Shown here piece by piece: positions 38,967 through 45,538 of a stretch of 48,189 nt of DNA (its first letter is position 1; each line of letters begins with the position of its first letter). Under the pieces are notes generated by a model. That model saw only the letters and a program-made list of their open reading frames with translations. It was not told the DNA's origin and did no database searches. Both the position numbers and the translations under genes were made by a program. The DNA is from a virus, in the IMG/VR virus record IMGVR_UViG_3300046804_001530, positions 1 through 48,189 of that record; one strand, given 5' to 3'.

Positions 38967-39123
38967 TATAGTCTTTCAAATAAAGTATTGCTTGCTGGTT
39001 TTCCCAGACATCGTGGGTAGCACAGTATTCCTGATTACCTTCGCAAATGTCGCAGAATGAATGACAGTCAAAACTACCATCGTGTCTTGGACACTCTATC
39101 TTGTCGCATTCACACTCACTCAT
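38959..39123 (-). CDS. Cys/His-rich protein
   Basis: 54 aa from ATG 39123 (a second ATG is 3 nt earlier). Contains ten or more Cys/His (CECDKIECPRHDG, CHSFCDICEGNQEYC), enough for two zinc sites. Overlaps the gene before by 8 nt. Confidence 0.55.
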   Translation of the reverse strand: MSECECDKIECPRHDGSFDCHSFCDICEGNQEYCATHDVWENQQAILYLKDYNA

Positions 39124-39334
39124 CATCTTCTTCACACTCACAATCTTCTTCTGGGTTGTCGCAATCTTCGCAATGTGGCAATTCTTCTACTCTAATGTCT
39201 TCAACGCTATCGTATTCAAGAGTAGCGTTATCGCCATAATAGGAAGTCCAAGCCATTTCTTCTGCTTGCTCTGGACTTTCTGCTTCAATCTCACCACAAT
39301 AATTTACTTGGATTTCTACATAGTATTTTCTCAT
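39116..39334 (-). CDS. Small acidic protein with Cys-rich tail
   Basis: 72 aa. KYYVEIQVNYCGEIEAESPE is followed by HCEDCDNPEEDCECEEDDE, with four Cys. First gene of an operon behind box promoter 3. Function unknown. Confidence 0.6.
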   Translation of the reverse strand: MRKYYVEIQVNYCGEIEAESPEQAEEMAWTSYYGDNATLEYDSVEDIRVEELPHCEDCDNPEEDCECEEDDE

Positions 39335-39365
39335 TTATTTACTTTCTCTAAGGGTTGATAATACA

Positions 39366-39389
39366 ATTATAAGGGATACCACTGACATT
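39366..39389 (-). promoter_or_regulatory. Box promoter 3
   Basis: AATGTCAGTGGT, then TATAAT; drives 39334. No -35 (GTGGTA). The stop of the gene at 39388 overlaps the box. Confidence 0.7.
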
Positions 39390-39699
39390 ACCACATACGA
39401 GCCGCTTTTTCAAGCATCTCGTCATACAGGATTTCGTGGTTATGATTAGCAAGACTATCAGCCTTATCGTGATACAGGCTTCTAATCAGTTTTAGGAATG
39501 ACTGGAACTCAACACCAGTAGTGTCGTGCCAGCCTCGTTCAGCACTATCCCAGAGTTGTCTTTCTAGTGCTTCTAATCCCCAGACTATAAATTGTAATCT
39601 TTGCCAAGATTTCAACTCATCTAGGGCAGGGAAGACAAAGGGGGCTTCTTCATCTTCGTTATGGACAGGGGTAAGGGTAATAATTTCGTTTTCATTCAT
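39388..39699 (-). CDS. Hypothetical protein
   Basis: 103 aa, helical (LDELKSWQRLQFIVWGLEAL, FQSFLKLIRSLYHDKADSL). Weak ribosome binding site. Single-gene unit behind box promoter 4. Function unknown. Confidence 0.6.
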   Translation of the reverse strand: MNENEIITLTPVHNEDEEAPFVFPALDELKSWQRLQFIVWGLEALERQLWDSAERGWHDTTGVEFQSFLKLIRSLYHDKADSLANHNHEILYDEMLEKAARMW

Positions 39700-39705
39700 A
39701 GTTCA

Positions 39706-39734
39706 ATTATACAGAAGACCACTGACATTGTAAA
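39706..39734 (-). promoter_or_regulatory. Box promoter 4 with -35
   Basis: TTTACA (39734-39729), then ATGTCAGTGGT, and TATAAT (39711-39706), 17-bp spacer. Two ATTACGA/TTACGA repeats lie upstream (39748, 39759 on the plus strand). Confidence 0.75.
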
Positions 39735-39798
39735 GGGTTTCGGGGTAATCGTAACACTATCGTAATCGAATACAATCATTAACTATCTTATGTAAAAT

Positions 39799-39806
39799 GC
39801 CCGAGC
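39799..39806. repeat. GC-rich octamer, copy 3 (GCCCGAGC)
   Basis: Between the 39864 gene and box promoter 4; a short ACACT-GTAA-AGTGT stem lies beside it (about 39817-39830). Confidence 0.7.
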
Positions 39807-39830
39807 CGAAATTTTTACACTGTAAAGTGT

Positions 39831-39851
39831 GAGCAGTTTTTAGACTTGCTC
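39831..39851 (-). repeat. Covarying 3'UTR hairpin, copy 1
   Basis: Minus strand: GAGCA, an 11-nt loop AGTCTAAAAAC, TGCTC. 13 nt after the stop of the DUF932 gene. Confidence 0.6.
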
Positions 39852-39863
39852 AGGTCTATTGGA

Positions 39864-40877
39864 TTATACGCTTGCCAAAACCAAGTTCATCAAGCGGTTT
39901 TTCTCTGCGTTGATTACAGGGTCAAAACCAGAAGCACTTGCGTAAATGCTTTCCTTGTTTTCACCACGAGAGTTGCGATACCAATCAAGGCGTTCTGTCA
40001 TTGCGTTCAAAGCACCCCAAGCAGTTCCAGAGATGGTGTTGTTGAATTGTCCAGTGTAGATGTTTTGGATAAGGTCAATCTTATCCTGCCACTTCTTCAT
40101 TGAACCCTTGCTGTCTTTCTCTGGCATTGGATACGCTTTTAGGATAATGTCGTTGAACTGTTGCTGTGTGATTTCTTTTTCAATCATAGACTTAGCAAGC
40201 AGGTCAAACTCATCAAGATAAGCGTTTGCTAATCCTAATGCTTCTCTCGCAACTGCGATTTTGCCTTCTGCTGTTTGTGTGTGTCTAATCTTGAATGTCT
40301 GCTTCAAGCCCTTTTTACCTTTTAGCCCAGATAGAGCAAGGTTTAGAGTGTTAGCACATACAACACGAACAGGAGTGATTGAAGCCTGAATTGCGATACT
40401 TCCATCGTGAGATGTGTTTAGCAATAGGTAAGACTTGATTTCGTCAGATACACCATTAGGGTCAAGGATAGTTTCTCTCTCTAATGCGATTGAACCGAAG
40501 ACTTGTCTTCCACCCTTGATTGAACCAGCAGTTTCCCAACGCCCACCACCATCAAGCAAGTTATCGCCAAATGAGAATAGGTCTTCGTTCTGTAATGGAA
40601 CATAGCGTTCGCCTACAACACCAAGAATGTCAGTCTGTTCATTGTTGAATGGATTAGTTCTTGATACGAATGAGTAGTTGCGGTCAGAAACAAAATTAGC
40701 AGGAACAGGCACTTCTTCCAAGCGAACATTCCAGTTGTCTAGTTTTGCGAGTGATAACATTTCTGCGGTTGATACTTCTTCCTGAAACACAGTTCCAAGA
40801 TTGTGCCAAGCAGGTTGGCGTAGTGAAGCAAAAGACGCTTCGCCAGTTTCTTTATTTATTTCTAATTCGTGAGCCAT
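39864..40877 (-). CDS. DUF932 phage/plasmid-like protein
   Basis: 337 aa from ATG 40877, GAAAGG 8-9 nt upstream. The start MAHELEINKETGEASF, WHNLGTVF, GERYVPLQN and STRVVCANTLNLAL-like (ITPVRVVCANTLNLAL) are typical of DUF932 (TIGR03299 type). These proteins are common on phages and plasmids and are of unknown function. It is the largest gene of the right arm and the only one with a perfect promoter but no box. Confidence 0.8.
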   Translation of the reverse strand: MAHELEINKETGEASFASLRQPAWHNLGTVFQEEVSTAEMLSLAKLDNWNVRLEEVPVPANFVSDRNYSFVSRTNPFNNEQTDILGVVGERYVPLQNEDLFSFGDNLLDGGGRWETAGSIKGGRQVFGSIALERETILDPNGVSDEIKSYLLLNTSHDGSIAIQASITPVRVVCANTLNLALSGLKGKKGLKQTFKIRHTQTAEGKIAVAREALGLANAYLDEFDLLAKSMIEKEITQQQFNDIILKAYPMPEKDSKGSMKKWQDKIDLIQNIYTGQFNNTISGTAWGALNAMTERLDWYRNSRGENKESIYASASGFDPVINAEKNRLMNLVLASV

Positions 40878-40918
40878 AAGACACACCTTTCGTGATAATT
40901 GGATTTATTTGATACTTC

Positions 40919-40953
40919 AATTATAGGGGAAAATGGGGGAATTGTCAAGTGTT
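40919..40953 (-). promoter_or_regulatory. Perfect sigma70 promoter without box
   Basis: On the minus strand TTGACA, 17 bp of C-rich spacer (ATTCCCCCATTTTCCCC), TATAAT; TTACGAAA lies just upstream (about 40953). Drives the DUF932 gene. Confidence 0.8.
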
Positions 40954-40995
40954 TCGTAAAACAATTTTTGATTATTTACCATTTCGTTACAAACG

Positions 40996-41003
40996 GCTCG
41001 GGC
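40996..41003. repeat. GC-rich octamer, copy 4 (GCTCGGGC)
   Basis: Just after the T-run of the 41020-41077 terminator; orientation opposite to copy 3. Confidence 0.7.
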
Positions 41004-41019
41004 AAAAAAATCAGGGTAT

Positions 41020-41077
41020 AAAAAATCCCCCTGCTACTTTTACCTATCTAATTAGGATAGTCAATCTTTACAGGGGG
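41020..41077 (-). terminator. Branched terminator of the 41203 transcript
   Basis: Minus strand: CCCCCTG (41077-41071) pairs with CAGGGGG (41033-41027), followed by ATTTTTTAT. A second stem CTATC/GATAG sits in the loop. Confidence 0.75.
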
Positions 41078-41081
41078 AAAA

Positions 41082-41153
41082 CTTATTAGGGTGAAGCGTT
41101 CAGTTCGGTTATCTCTACTATGGGCTTCAATTATGGATAACTAACCTAATAAG
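41082..41153 (-). repeat. Long inverted repeat in 3'UTR
   Basis: CTTATTAGG (41082-41090) and CCTAATAAG (41145-41153) are perfect 9-bp arms; GTTATC/GATAAC and TGAAGC/GCTTCA can pair inside. Probably a structured RNA, with no coding frame. Confidence 0.5.
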
Positions 41154-41155
41154 GT

Positions 41156-41176
41156 AAGCAGTTTAGACACTTACTT
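41156..41176 (-). repeat. Covarying 3'UTR hairpin, copy 2
   Basis: Minus strand: AAGTA, loop AGTGTCTAAAC, TGCTT. 27 nt after the stop of the 41203 gene. Confidence 0.6.
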
Positions 41177-41202
41177 AGGTGTTTAGGCGTAAGCCTATGG
41201 CT

Positions 41203-41643
41203 TTACAGCAACTCCATTACAGAGTTGTATGTAGAAGCATTGACTTCTTCCTGCGTGGTCATTTTTAGAACAGCCAAAGTCTTCTCCAAAAGAGATAGAC
41301 GAGTTGTGTGTTCCTTACCAATCCACTCTTTCGCATTAGGGTCGCTTGGTTGCTGTGGAATTGGTGGCAACTCAAAGAGTTCCTTATCTAAGGTGATTTG
41401 TAGGTCTCCACGATAAGATGTATCAACACCAATGCTGTCCTTGTCAAACAACACTTCTGGATTAGATGTGATTTTGGCAATAGCAAGGTCAAGAACAGAA
41501 CGCTTGTATGCTTTTAGGTCAGCCTTGTATTGCTCTTTTGCTCTTGGGTAATCTGCGATAGCAGACTTGATTTCTGCGATTTTGTCTTCCAATAAAGCGA
41601 TTAGACTTGATGTTGGAACTTTTACTGATAATGCTCTTGTCAT
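41203..41643 (-). CDS. Hypothetical protein
   Basis: 146 aa. Helical N-terminal half (LIALLEDKIAEIKSAIADY, YKADLKAYKRSVLDLAIAKI) and helical end (RLSLLEKTLAVLKMTTQEEV). Probably a coiled-coil protein. It has its own promoter (TTTACA-17-TATAAT, about 41681-41709) without the box. Confidence 0.6.
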   Translation of the reverse strand: MTRALSVKVPTSSLIALLEDKIAEIKSAIADYPRAKEQYKADLKAYKRSVLDLAIAKITSNPEVLFDKDSIGVDTSYRGDLQITLDKELFELPPIPQQPSDPNAKEWIGKEHTTRLSLLEKTLAVLKMTTQEEVNASTYNSVMELL

Positions 41644-41680
41644 TATTTATTTCTTTCTACTAGGGTTATTTGTATAATAC

Positions 41681-41709
41681 AATTATACAGGATTTAGGGG
41701 GATTTGTAA
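41681..41709 (-). promoter_or_regulatory. Sigma70-type promoter without box
   Basis: TTTACA, 17 bp (AATCCCCCTAAATCCTG), TATAAT. Like the DUF932 promoter, the spacer is C-rich and the box is absent. Confidence 0.7.
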
Positions 41710-41711
41710 AT

Positions 41712-41732
41712 GGGCAGTTTAGACATTTACCC
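41712..41732 (-). repeat. Covarying 3'UTR hairpin, copy 4
   Basis: Minus strand: GGGTA, loop AATGTCTAAAC, TGCCC. Stem changed to GC pairs on both sides. 24 nt after the stop of the 41756 gene. Confidence 0.6.
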
Positions 41733-41755
41733 AGATGTTATAGTTCTGTTATGAA

Positions 41756-41914
41756 CTACTTGGCAGTTGTCCAGCGTGGCTGTCCAGCAACATCAAGTTT
41801 GATGCGGTATGAGCCGTTAGTGTTTGCTACGACTTCCTGAACTGTGCCTACAACGCCTGACTTCTGGGTTGCGAACTGCGAGCCAACAGTTGGAATGGTA
41901 AATGATTTAGCCAT
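41756..41914 (-). CDS. Small beta-barrel-like protein
   Basis: 52 aa (MAKSFTIPTVGSQFATQKSG then VVGTVQEVV, WTTAK end). The pattern looks like a KOW/SH3-type mini barrel seen in small phage proteins. Box promoter 5 precedes it. Function unknown. Confidence 0.6.
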   Translation of the reverse strand: MAKSFTIPTVGSQFATQKSGVVGTVQEVVANTNGSYRIKLDVAGQPRWTTAK

Positions 41915-41962
41915 TTTTGCTTCTTTCTACTTGTAGTTATTTACAACTTTTGTTGTATTTCA

Positions 41963-41991
41963 ATTATAGGGCAAACCACTGACAAAGTCAA
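41963..41991 (-). promoter_or_regulatory. Box promoter 5 with -35
   Basis: TTGACT, 17 bp including TTGTCAGTGGT, TATAAT. Followed upstream by TTACGAAAACC and TTACGAATACC repeats (41997, 42008). Confidence 0.75.
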
Positions 41992-42037
41992 GGGTATTCG
42001 TAAGGTTTTCGTAAAGCGTTATCATTCTGTAATAATT

Positions 42038-42045
42038 GCCCGAGC
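42038..42045. repeat. GC-rich octamer, copy 5 (GCCCGAGC)
   Basis: Between hairpin copy 3 and the TTACGA repeats before promoter 5. Confidence 0.7.
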
Positions 42046-42053
42046 CAAAAGGT

Positions 42054-42074
42054 AAGCAGTTTATACACTTGCTC
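42054..42074 (-). repeat. Covarying 3'UTR hairpin, copy 3
   Basis: Minus strand: GAGCA, loop AGTGTATAAAC, TGCTT (one G-T pair). The flanks also match copy 2 (ACACCT before it). A further stem TTAGGCGG/CCGCCTAA lies between it and the stop. Confidence 0.6.
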
Positions 42075-42107
42075 AGGTGTTAGGCGGAAAAGAAAGGTTA
42101 GAACCGC

Positions 42108-42509
42108 CTAATTCTCTTCACTAGAAATTATACCTGTGAAAGTATAATCTTGTAGATGTTCGTGTGTTAGGTCAAAGTCTAACTCATCAAAGTCAAAATC
42201 TTCGCCAATCTCAACAAGAACTTCTACCTGAAACTCTGCCTGAACTGTGTAGGTCTTGCTTTCAGTTAGGTCAATGTCTAACTCATAGGCTAGATGAACA
42301 ACAGTTTCTTTGTCATAGCCATTTTGGATAGCAGACACAAACGCTTCCTGCGTGTATGTTTCTCTATCTTGTCTTGCTCTAACTTCCCTTGCGTATCTGC
42401 TGTCAAGCAATTCGTAGTCTGCTTGTAGTTTTGCTAGTTGTGCTAGTAGTTCTTCTATCTTGCCATTTAGGGCAGTAAGAACAGGGTGCTTGCTTTCATT
42501 ATTTTCCAT
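42108..42509 (-). CDS. Coiled-coil acidic protein
   Basis: 133 aa. Heptad-like start (LNGKIEELLAQLAKLQADYELLDSR is one coiled coil of about 25 residues), then acidic C-terminus (FDFDELDFDLTHEHLQDY). Function unknown. Confidence 0.6.
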   Translation of the reverse strand: MENNESKHPVLTALNGKIEELLAQLAKLQADYELLDSRYAREVRARQDRETYTQEAFVSAIQNGYDKETVVHLAYELDIDLTESKTYTVQAEFQVEVLVEIGEDFDFDELDFDLTHEHLQDYTFTGIISSEEN

Positions 42510-42540
42510 TTATTTCTTCCTTATCTTTTGTTGTATTTCT

Positions 42541-42564
42541 ATTATAAACCTAACCACTGACATT
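42541..42564 (-). promoter_or_regulatory. Box promoter 6
   Basis: AATGTCAGTGGT then TATAAT; drives 42509. No -35 (AGCCCA). The upstream gene ends in its flank. Confidence 0.7.
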
Positions 42565-42567
42565 GGG

Positions 42568-42945
42568 CTAGTCTTCGTCTTCTTCGTCATCGTCTTGGCA
42601 GGTATCTCCACAATGAGAGAAGCATAAGTCGCATTCGTCTTCTTCTTGCTCTGCCCCTTGTGGAATAAGTGTGTCAAAACCATCATTCTCGTCTTGTCCG
42701 TCAGCAACGGAAGCGACAGATTGGATAAACTTCAACATACAACTTCCAGCATACCACTTTCTAAGTATCTCGTTTAGTTCGTCTTCTGTAAAGTCTTCCT
42801 TAGTCAAGACAAACTCATACTCATACTCACGCATAAGACCAATTTGCTTCTCATCTTGTAGCACATAAATCTTGTGGCAACCATCAAAAGCGATACCCTT
42901 ACCATAGTGTAGGGCAATCTCTACATCACTCCAATAATCTTCCAT
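42568..42945 (-). CDS. Acidic protein with Cys-rich end
   Basis: 125 aa from ATG 42945 (MEDYWSDVEIALHYGKG), with AAAGAAAGG upstream; an in-frame ATG at 42993 lies in the promoter. C-terminus ECDLCFSHCGDTCQDDDEEDED has four Cys in an acidic context. Function unknown. Confidence 0.6.
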   Translation of the reverse strand: MEDYWSDVEIALHYGKGIAFDGCHKIYVLQDEKQIGLMREYEYEFVLTKEDFTEDELNEILRKWYAGSCMLKFIQSVASVADGQDENDGFDTLIPQGAEQEEDECDLCFSHCGDTCQDDDEEDED

Positions 42946-42970
42946 TTTTACCTTTCTTTGTCGTAATTCA

Positions 42971-42999
42971 ATTATACAGACTACCACTGACATTTACAA
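42971..42999 (-). promoter_or_regulatory. Box promoter 7 with -35-like
   Basis: TTGTAA, 17 bp with ATGTCAGTGGT, TATAAT. A TTACGA repeat lies upstream (43018). Confidence 0.7.
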
Positions 43000-43046
43000 G
43001 GGGAAAAGGGGTGTGTATCGTAAATGTTTATAGACCTGTTACTTTT

Positions 43047-43054
43047 GCCCGAGC
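43047..43054. repeat. GC-rich octamer, copy 6 (GCCCGAGC)
   Basis: 13 nt after the terminator hairpin of the 43070 gene (minus strand reading). Confidence 0.7.
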
Positions 43055-43066
43055 CAGAAAAGGCAA

Positions 43067-43080
43067 GGGCTATACAGCCC
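43067..43080 (-). terminator. Terminator overlapping a stop codon
   Basis: GGGCT-GTAT-AGCCC on the minus strand; its loop and right arm contain the TAG of the 43070 gene; followed by TTGCCTTTTC. Confidence 0.6.
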
Positions 43081-43639
43081 CCACCTCACTGTCTTTTAGT
43101 CTTCGCCTGTCATCTTCTGCGATTTCAAAAGCGTCAAGGTATTCCTGATTAGTTGGCAAGTCATCAAGTGGAAATGAAACGACAAGTCCGTCATACTTAC
43201 TTGTGAACATTTTGCTCTGATAATTTACAGAATAAATACCCTCGCACATTAGTTCGTCTTCTGCGAAATCTGAACTATCAACTAACAAAACTTCACCAAC
43301 AGACCAAGCAACAACATTTAGAATGTCTGCCCCTGTATCTCTGGTTAGGTTTGGATAAAGTGTAGTAAACTTTTTGCTGTCATCAGTTCCAAAATAGTTC
43401 ATCTCTGGTAGGCTGTTATAGATAGCGTTTAGTTCGTCATCATTACCCCAACGAGTTCTGGCAAGTCCGTTAGCAACTTCACTAACTAACTTACCTGTGT
43501 AGTCAGTTCTAGTAGTCTGGCGTAGAATGTTTAGCATAGTGATACCTTGTCCGCTAGGGTATCCGTCCCATTGTCCGTATTGTGCTACTTTTAGTTCGCC
43601 CTGTTCGTCAAAGGCTGTAATAAGGTGTCTAGTTCCCAT
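43070..43639 (-). CDS. Conserved phage protein (MGTRHLI family)
   Basis: 189 aa. MGTRHLITAFDEQGELKVAQ then YGQWDGYPSGQG is a widely spread phage N-terminus; function unknown, structure probably alpha/beta with N-terminal hydrolase-like nucleophile not proven. GAGATAAAATG upstream region with a weak binding site. Single-gene unit. Confidence 0.75.
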   Translation of the reverse strand: MGTRHLITAFDEQGELKVAQYGQWDGYPSGQGITMLNILRQTTRTDYTGKLVSEVANGLARTRWGNDDELNAIYNSLPEMNYFGTDDSKKFTTLYPNLTRDTGADILNVVAWSVGEVLLVDSSDFAEDELMCEGIYSVNYQSKMFTSKYDGLVVSFPLDDLPTNQEYLDAFEIAEDDRRRLKDSEVGAV

Positions 43640-43665
43640 TTTATCTCTCTTTCTTTCTTAGTCTA

Positions 43666-43689
43666 ATTATACAAGCAACCACTGACATT
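43666..43689 (-). promoter_or_regulatory. Box promoter 8
   Basis: AATGTCAGTGGT then TATAAT; drives 43639. No -35 (GACTAA). Box touches the stop of the 43689 gene (TAAATGTCAG). Confidence 0.7.
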
Positions 43690-43823
43690 TAGTCTAGGTC
43701 GTAGTCCTGTGCAACACGAACAACAGCGTCATTTAGTTCTTCTATTAGTTCGTCTATAGTTTCTTGGTCAAGATGTTTTACTAATTCATCAGTGATTGTT
43801 GATTGCCATACTATGTTATCCAT
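43689..43823 (-). CDS. Tiny acidic helical protein
   Basis: 44 aa (MDNIVWQSTITDELVKHLDQ...), net negative. The ATG overlaps the stop of the gene at 43823-44059 and its own TAA abuts a promoter box. Function unknown. Confidence 0.55.
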   Translation of the reverse strand: MDNIVWQSTITDELVKHLDQETIDELIEELNDAVVRVAQDYDLD

Positions 43824-44059
43824 TAGTTATTTCTTTCTTCTTCTAGGTATTTTTCGCAAATAGAGCAAGCCCAAGGCAAGTCTTCTGATTGCTCAAAATC
43901 GTGGTCGTTCTGCTCAAACCAACTAGCATAAAGGGGTCTTAGCCAATCAGTAGAATTGTCAAGGTATCCGTAAAAGTGTTCGTCAAAACTCTCATTATTT
44001 ACAATAACAATGTCTTCGCTATCGCCATAGTTTCCGTCAGGTGCTACATAAAGTCCCAT
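43823..44059 (-). CDS. Hypothetical protein with CxxC
   Basis: 78 aa. MGLYVAPDGNYGDSEDIVIV start; LPWACSICEKYLEEERNN end with a C-x2-C. Function unknown. Confidence 0.55.
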   Translation of the reverse strand: MGLYVAPDGNYGDSEDIVIVNNESFDEHFYGYLDNSTDWLRPLYASWFEQNDHDFEQSEDLPWACSICEKYLEEERNN

Positions 44060-44086
44060 AATTTTCCTATCTTTTGTCGTAGTTCT

Positions 44087-44115
44087 ATTTTACAGGATAC
44101 CACTGACATTTTCAA
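44087..44115 (-). promoter_or_regulatory. Box promoter 9 with -35
   Basis: TTGAAA, 17 bp with ATGTCAGTGGT, TAAAAT. Two TTACGAAA repeats upstream (44125, 44136). Confidence 0.7.
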
Positions 44116-44161
44116 GGCTTTCGTAAGGTGTTTCGTAAGGTGTTATAGGGTTGTTATTTTG

Positions 44162-44169
44162 GCTCGGGC
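44162..44169. repeat. GC-rich octamer, copy 7 (GCTCGGGC)
   Basis: Directly beyond the CCCCT/AGGGG hairpin at 44177-44190. Confidence 0.7.
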
Positions 44170-44176
44170 GAACTGA

Positions 44177-44190
44177 ACCCCTTTCCAGGG
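44177..44190 (-). terminator. Short terminator-like hairpin
   Basis: Minus strand CCCCT-GGAA-AGGGG, then TTCAGTTC. Stable GNRA-type loop; ends the 44199-44850 unit. Confidence 0.55.
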
Positions 44191-44198
44191 GTATCAGT

Positions 44199-44258
44199 CT
44201 ATTCGTTTAGAAAAAATACTACGAGAGCAATTATTCCAATTATGATTACTATTTCCAT
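44199..44258 (-). CDS. 19-residue membrane peptide
   Basis: MEIVIIIGIIALVVFFLNE: one membrane helix and little else. It is the last gene before the terminator and begins MEIV, like the membrane protein at 46817. Could be real (phages encode such micropeptides) or a chance frame; no clear ribosome binding site. Confidence 0.4.
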   Translation of the reverse strand: MEIVIIIGIIALVVFFLNE

Positions 44259-44269
44259 AGTCTATTGTC

Positions 44270-44416
44270 TCACACTTTCGTTAGTAAGTCAATAGCCTTA
44301 TCGTGTTCATCTATGTCAGCACAATAGCGACACAAATTGGTATCGTTCCAGTTTTCGTCTAAACACTCTAAGGGGTCGTTATCATCAAATACTTCTTGAC
44401 AAGCAATCCAAGCCAT
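44270..44416 (-). CDS. Small Cys-containing protein
   Basis: 48 aa (MAWIACQEVFDDNDPLECLD ... CRYC). Two CxxC-like pairs in loose arrangement; acidic. ATG overlaps the stop of the gene before. Function unknown. Confidence 0.5.
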   Translation of the reverse strand: MAWIACQEVFDDNDPLECLDENWNDTNLCRYCADIDEHDKAIDLLTKV

Positions 44417-44850
44417 TAGTCCACCTTTACAGTATAGATGTCAGTGTCATCGCCTTTGACAACTTCCATCTCAAAATTAGCACCCATAGGCTCATCGTGA
44501 GATGAACGCCTTGCTGTTAGTTTCTTAGTTGGAATGTCAAGTGTCCAAGTAATTCTAAACTCTCCGTCAAGTGCTAGAGCAGAATGTAGTTCCAGAATGT
44601 CTGTATCCTTGTATCCACTTCTACCCTGCCAGCCAATGCCTGTTCCGTTGATACGGATAGTGTCATCTTCGTCAATGTCGTTTAGCAACTGCCATTCGCC
44701 AATCACCATCATTACATCTTCTTTCTGCCATTCATAGCAATCGCCATAGCATTCGCTAGTAGCAACATAACTATCTAATTCTTCATCAAAATAATTACAC
44801 TGACAATCTGTATCTACTGTCGCAACCATTACATCTAAGTTTTGTTCCAT
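44416..44850 (-). CDS. Hypothetical acidic protein
   Basis: 144 aa. DTDCQCNYFDEELDSYV and SECYGDCYEW hold Cys pairs at the N-terminus; beta-rich after about residue 60 (GIGWQGRSGYKDTDILEL, EFRITWTLDIPT). Function unknown. Confidence 0.6.
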   Translation of the reverse strand: MEQNLDVMVATVDTDCQCNYFDEELDSYVATSECYGDCYEWQKEDVMMVIGEWQLLNDIDEDDTIRINGTGIGWQGRSGYKDTDILELHSALALDGEFRITWTLDIPTKKLTARRSSHDEPMGANFEMEVVKGDDTDIYTVKVD

Positions 44851-44877
44851 TATTTTATCTTTCTTTTTGATAAGTCT

Positions 44878-44900
44878 ATTTTACTACTAACCACTGACAT
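44878..44900 (-). promoter_or_regulatory. Box promoter 10
   Basis: ATGTCAGTGGT then TAAAAT; drives 44850. No -35 (GGCAAG). Confidence 0.65.
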
Positions 44901-45078
44901 CTTGCCATTCACCGCAACCCTCGCAAATTGCGTCTCCAATAAGGGTATTCCAAATTAGAGGTTCGTGAGAACAAAATAAACACTTATGGTATGTATATCC
45001 AAATAACTCCATGTCTTTTTCGGATAATTCTCCCCAATAAATTTTATGAGTTTTATTTATACAATCTAAGCATTCCAT
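44887..45078 (-). CDS. Small zinc-ribbon protein
   Basis: 63 aa. MECLDCINKTHKIYWGEL, YHKCLFCSHEPL and ICEGCGEWQ give three CxxC pairs. Its end overlaps box promoter 10. Probably a metal-binding protein; function unknown. Confidence 0.6.
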   Translation of the reverse strand: MECLDCINKTHKIYWGELSEKDMELFGYTYHKCLFCSHEPLIWNTLIGDAICEGCGEWQDVSG

Positions 45079-45104
45079 AATTATCCTTTTCTTTTGATAA
45101 TACT

Positions 45105-45128
45105 ATTTTACTTGATACCACTGACATT
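45105..45128 (-). promoter_or_regulatory. Box promoter 11
   Basis: AATGTCAGTGGT then TAAAAT; the TAA of the -10 is also the stop codon of the 45108 gene. Drives 45078. Confidence 0.65.
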
Positions 45129-45284
45129 GACATAGTTAGCCTTTATGTATGCTACTATTTTGTTATGATACTCTGCTGTCATAGCCATAAGTTCATCGTC
45201 TAAAAATAGTTCATAGAACGCATCGCCATACCCTGCTGCATCAGCAAGATAAGCAAGGTGAGCATCTGAAGTTGGTGTATACAT
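45108..45284 (-). CDS. Small helical protein ending inside a promoter
   Basis: 58 aa (MYTPTSDAHLAYLADAAGYG...). The last residues NVSGIK and the TAA are encoded by the box and -10 of promoter 11. MYTPEMA also starts the gene at 22818. Function unknown. Confidence 0.55.
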   Translation of the reverse strand: MYTPTSDAHLAYLADAAGYGDAFYELFLDDELMAMTAEYHNKIVAYIKANYVNVSGIK

Positions 45285-45310
45285 AGTTTTCCTTTTCTTT
45301 TCTTTATCTA

Positions 45311-45334
45311 ATTATACCTGCAACCACTGACATT
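45311..45334 (-). promoter_or_regulatory. Box promoter 12
   Basis: Overlaps the stop of the 45333 gene (TAATGTCAGTGG). TATAAT present, no -35. Drives 45284. Confidence 0.7.
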
Positions 45335-45467
45335 ACTCAGCGGTAAGTTCAGCAAGGGATACATCTTTCGGTCCATCTTCGGTATAGATTACATACCAAT
45401 CGCCATCACCGAACATTGACTCACGCAATACTCTCATCTCAATTAGTTTTTCTACTGATACATTCAT
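45333..45467 (-). CDS. Small hypothetical protein
   Basis: 44 aa (MNVSVEKLIEMRVLRESMFG ... DVSLAELTAE). GGAG 5 nt upstream. The middle (DGDWYVIYTEDGPKDV) looks like a small beta hairpin. Function unknown. Confidence 0.55.
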   Translation of the reverse strand: MNVSVEKLIEMRVLRESMFGDGDWYVIYTEDGPKDVSLAELTAE

Positions 45468-45494
45468 GGGTTCTCCTTTTTCTTTCGTAAATCT

Positions 45495-45516
45495 ATTATA
45501 CACACTACCACTGACA
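45495..45516 (-). promoter_or_regulatory. Box promoter 13
   Basis: GTGTCAGTGGT then TATAAT. At the -35 place is CGGGGC, part of the GC-rich octamer copy 8. Drives 45467. Confidence 0.65.
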
Positions 45517-45517
45517 C

Positions 45518-45526
45518 GCCCCGAGC
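45518..45526. repeat. GC-rich octamer, copy 8 (GCCCCGAGC)
   Basis: Joins box promoter 13; preceded on the minus strand by a TTGAC/GTCAA hairpin (45531-45551) with TTTT, which overlaps the stop of the 45539 gene. Confidence 0.65.
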
Positions 45527-45538
45527 AAAATTGACCCC

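Noticed and set aside
42510-42707. Second minus-strand frame inside the 42568 gene
   Set aside because: Different frame over the acidic Cys-rich end; composition is an artefact of GAC/GAA repeats, and it runs through box promoter 6.
42946-42993. Longer N-terminus of the 42568 gene starting in the promoter (similar cases at 38184, 46809 and 47611)
   Set aside because: These extensions translate the box and -10; the later ATG has the binding site or the leaderless spacing. They are annotated from the later ATG.
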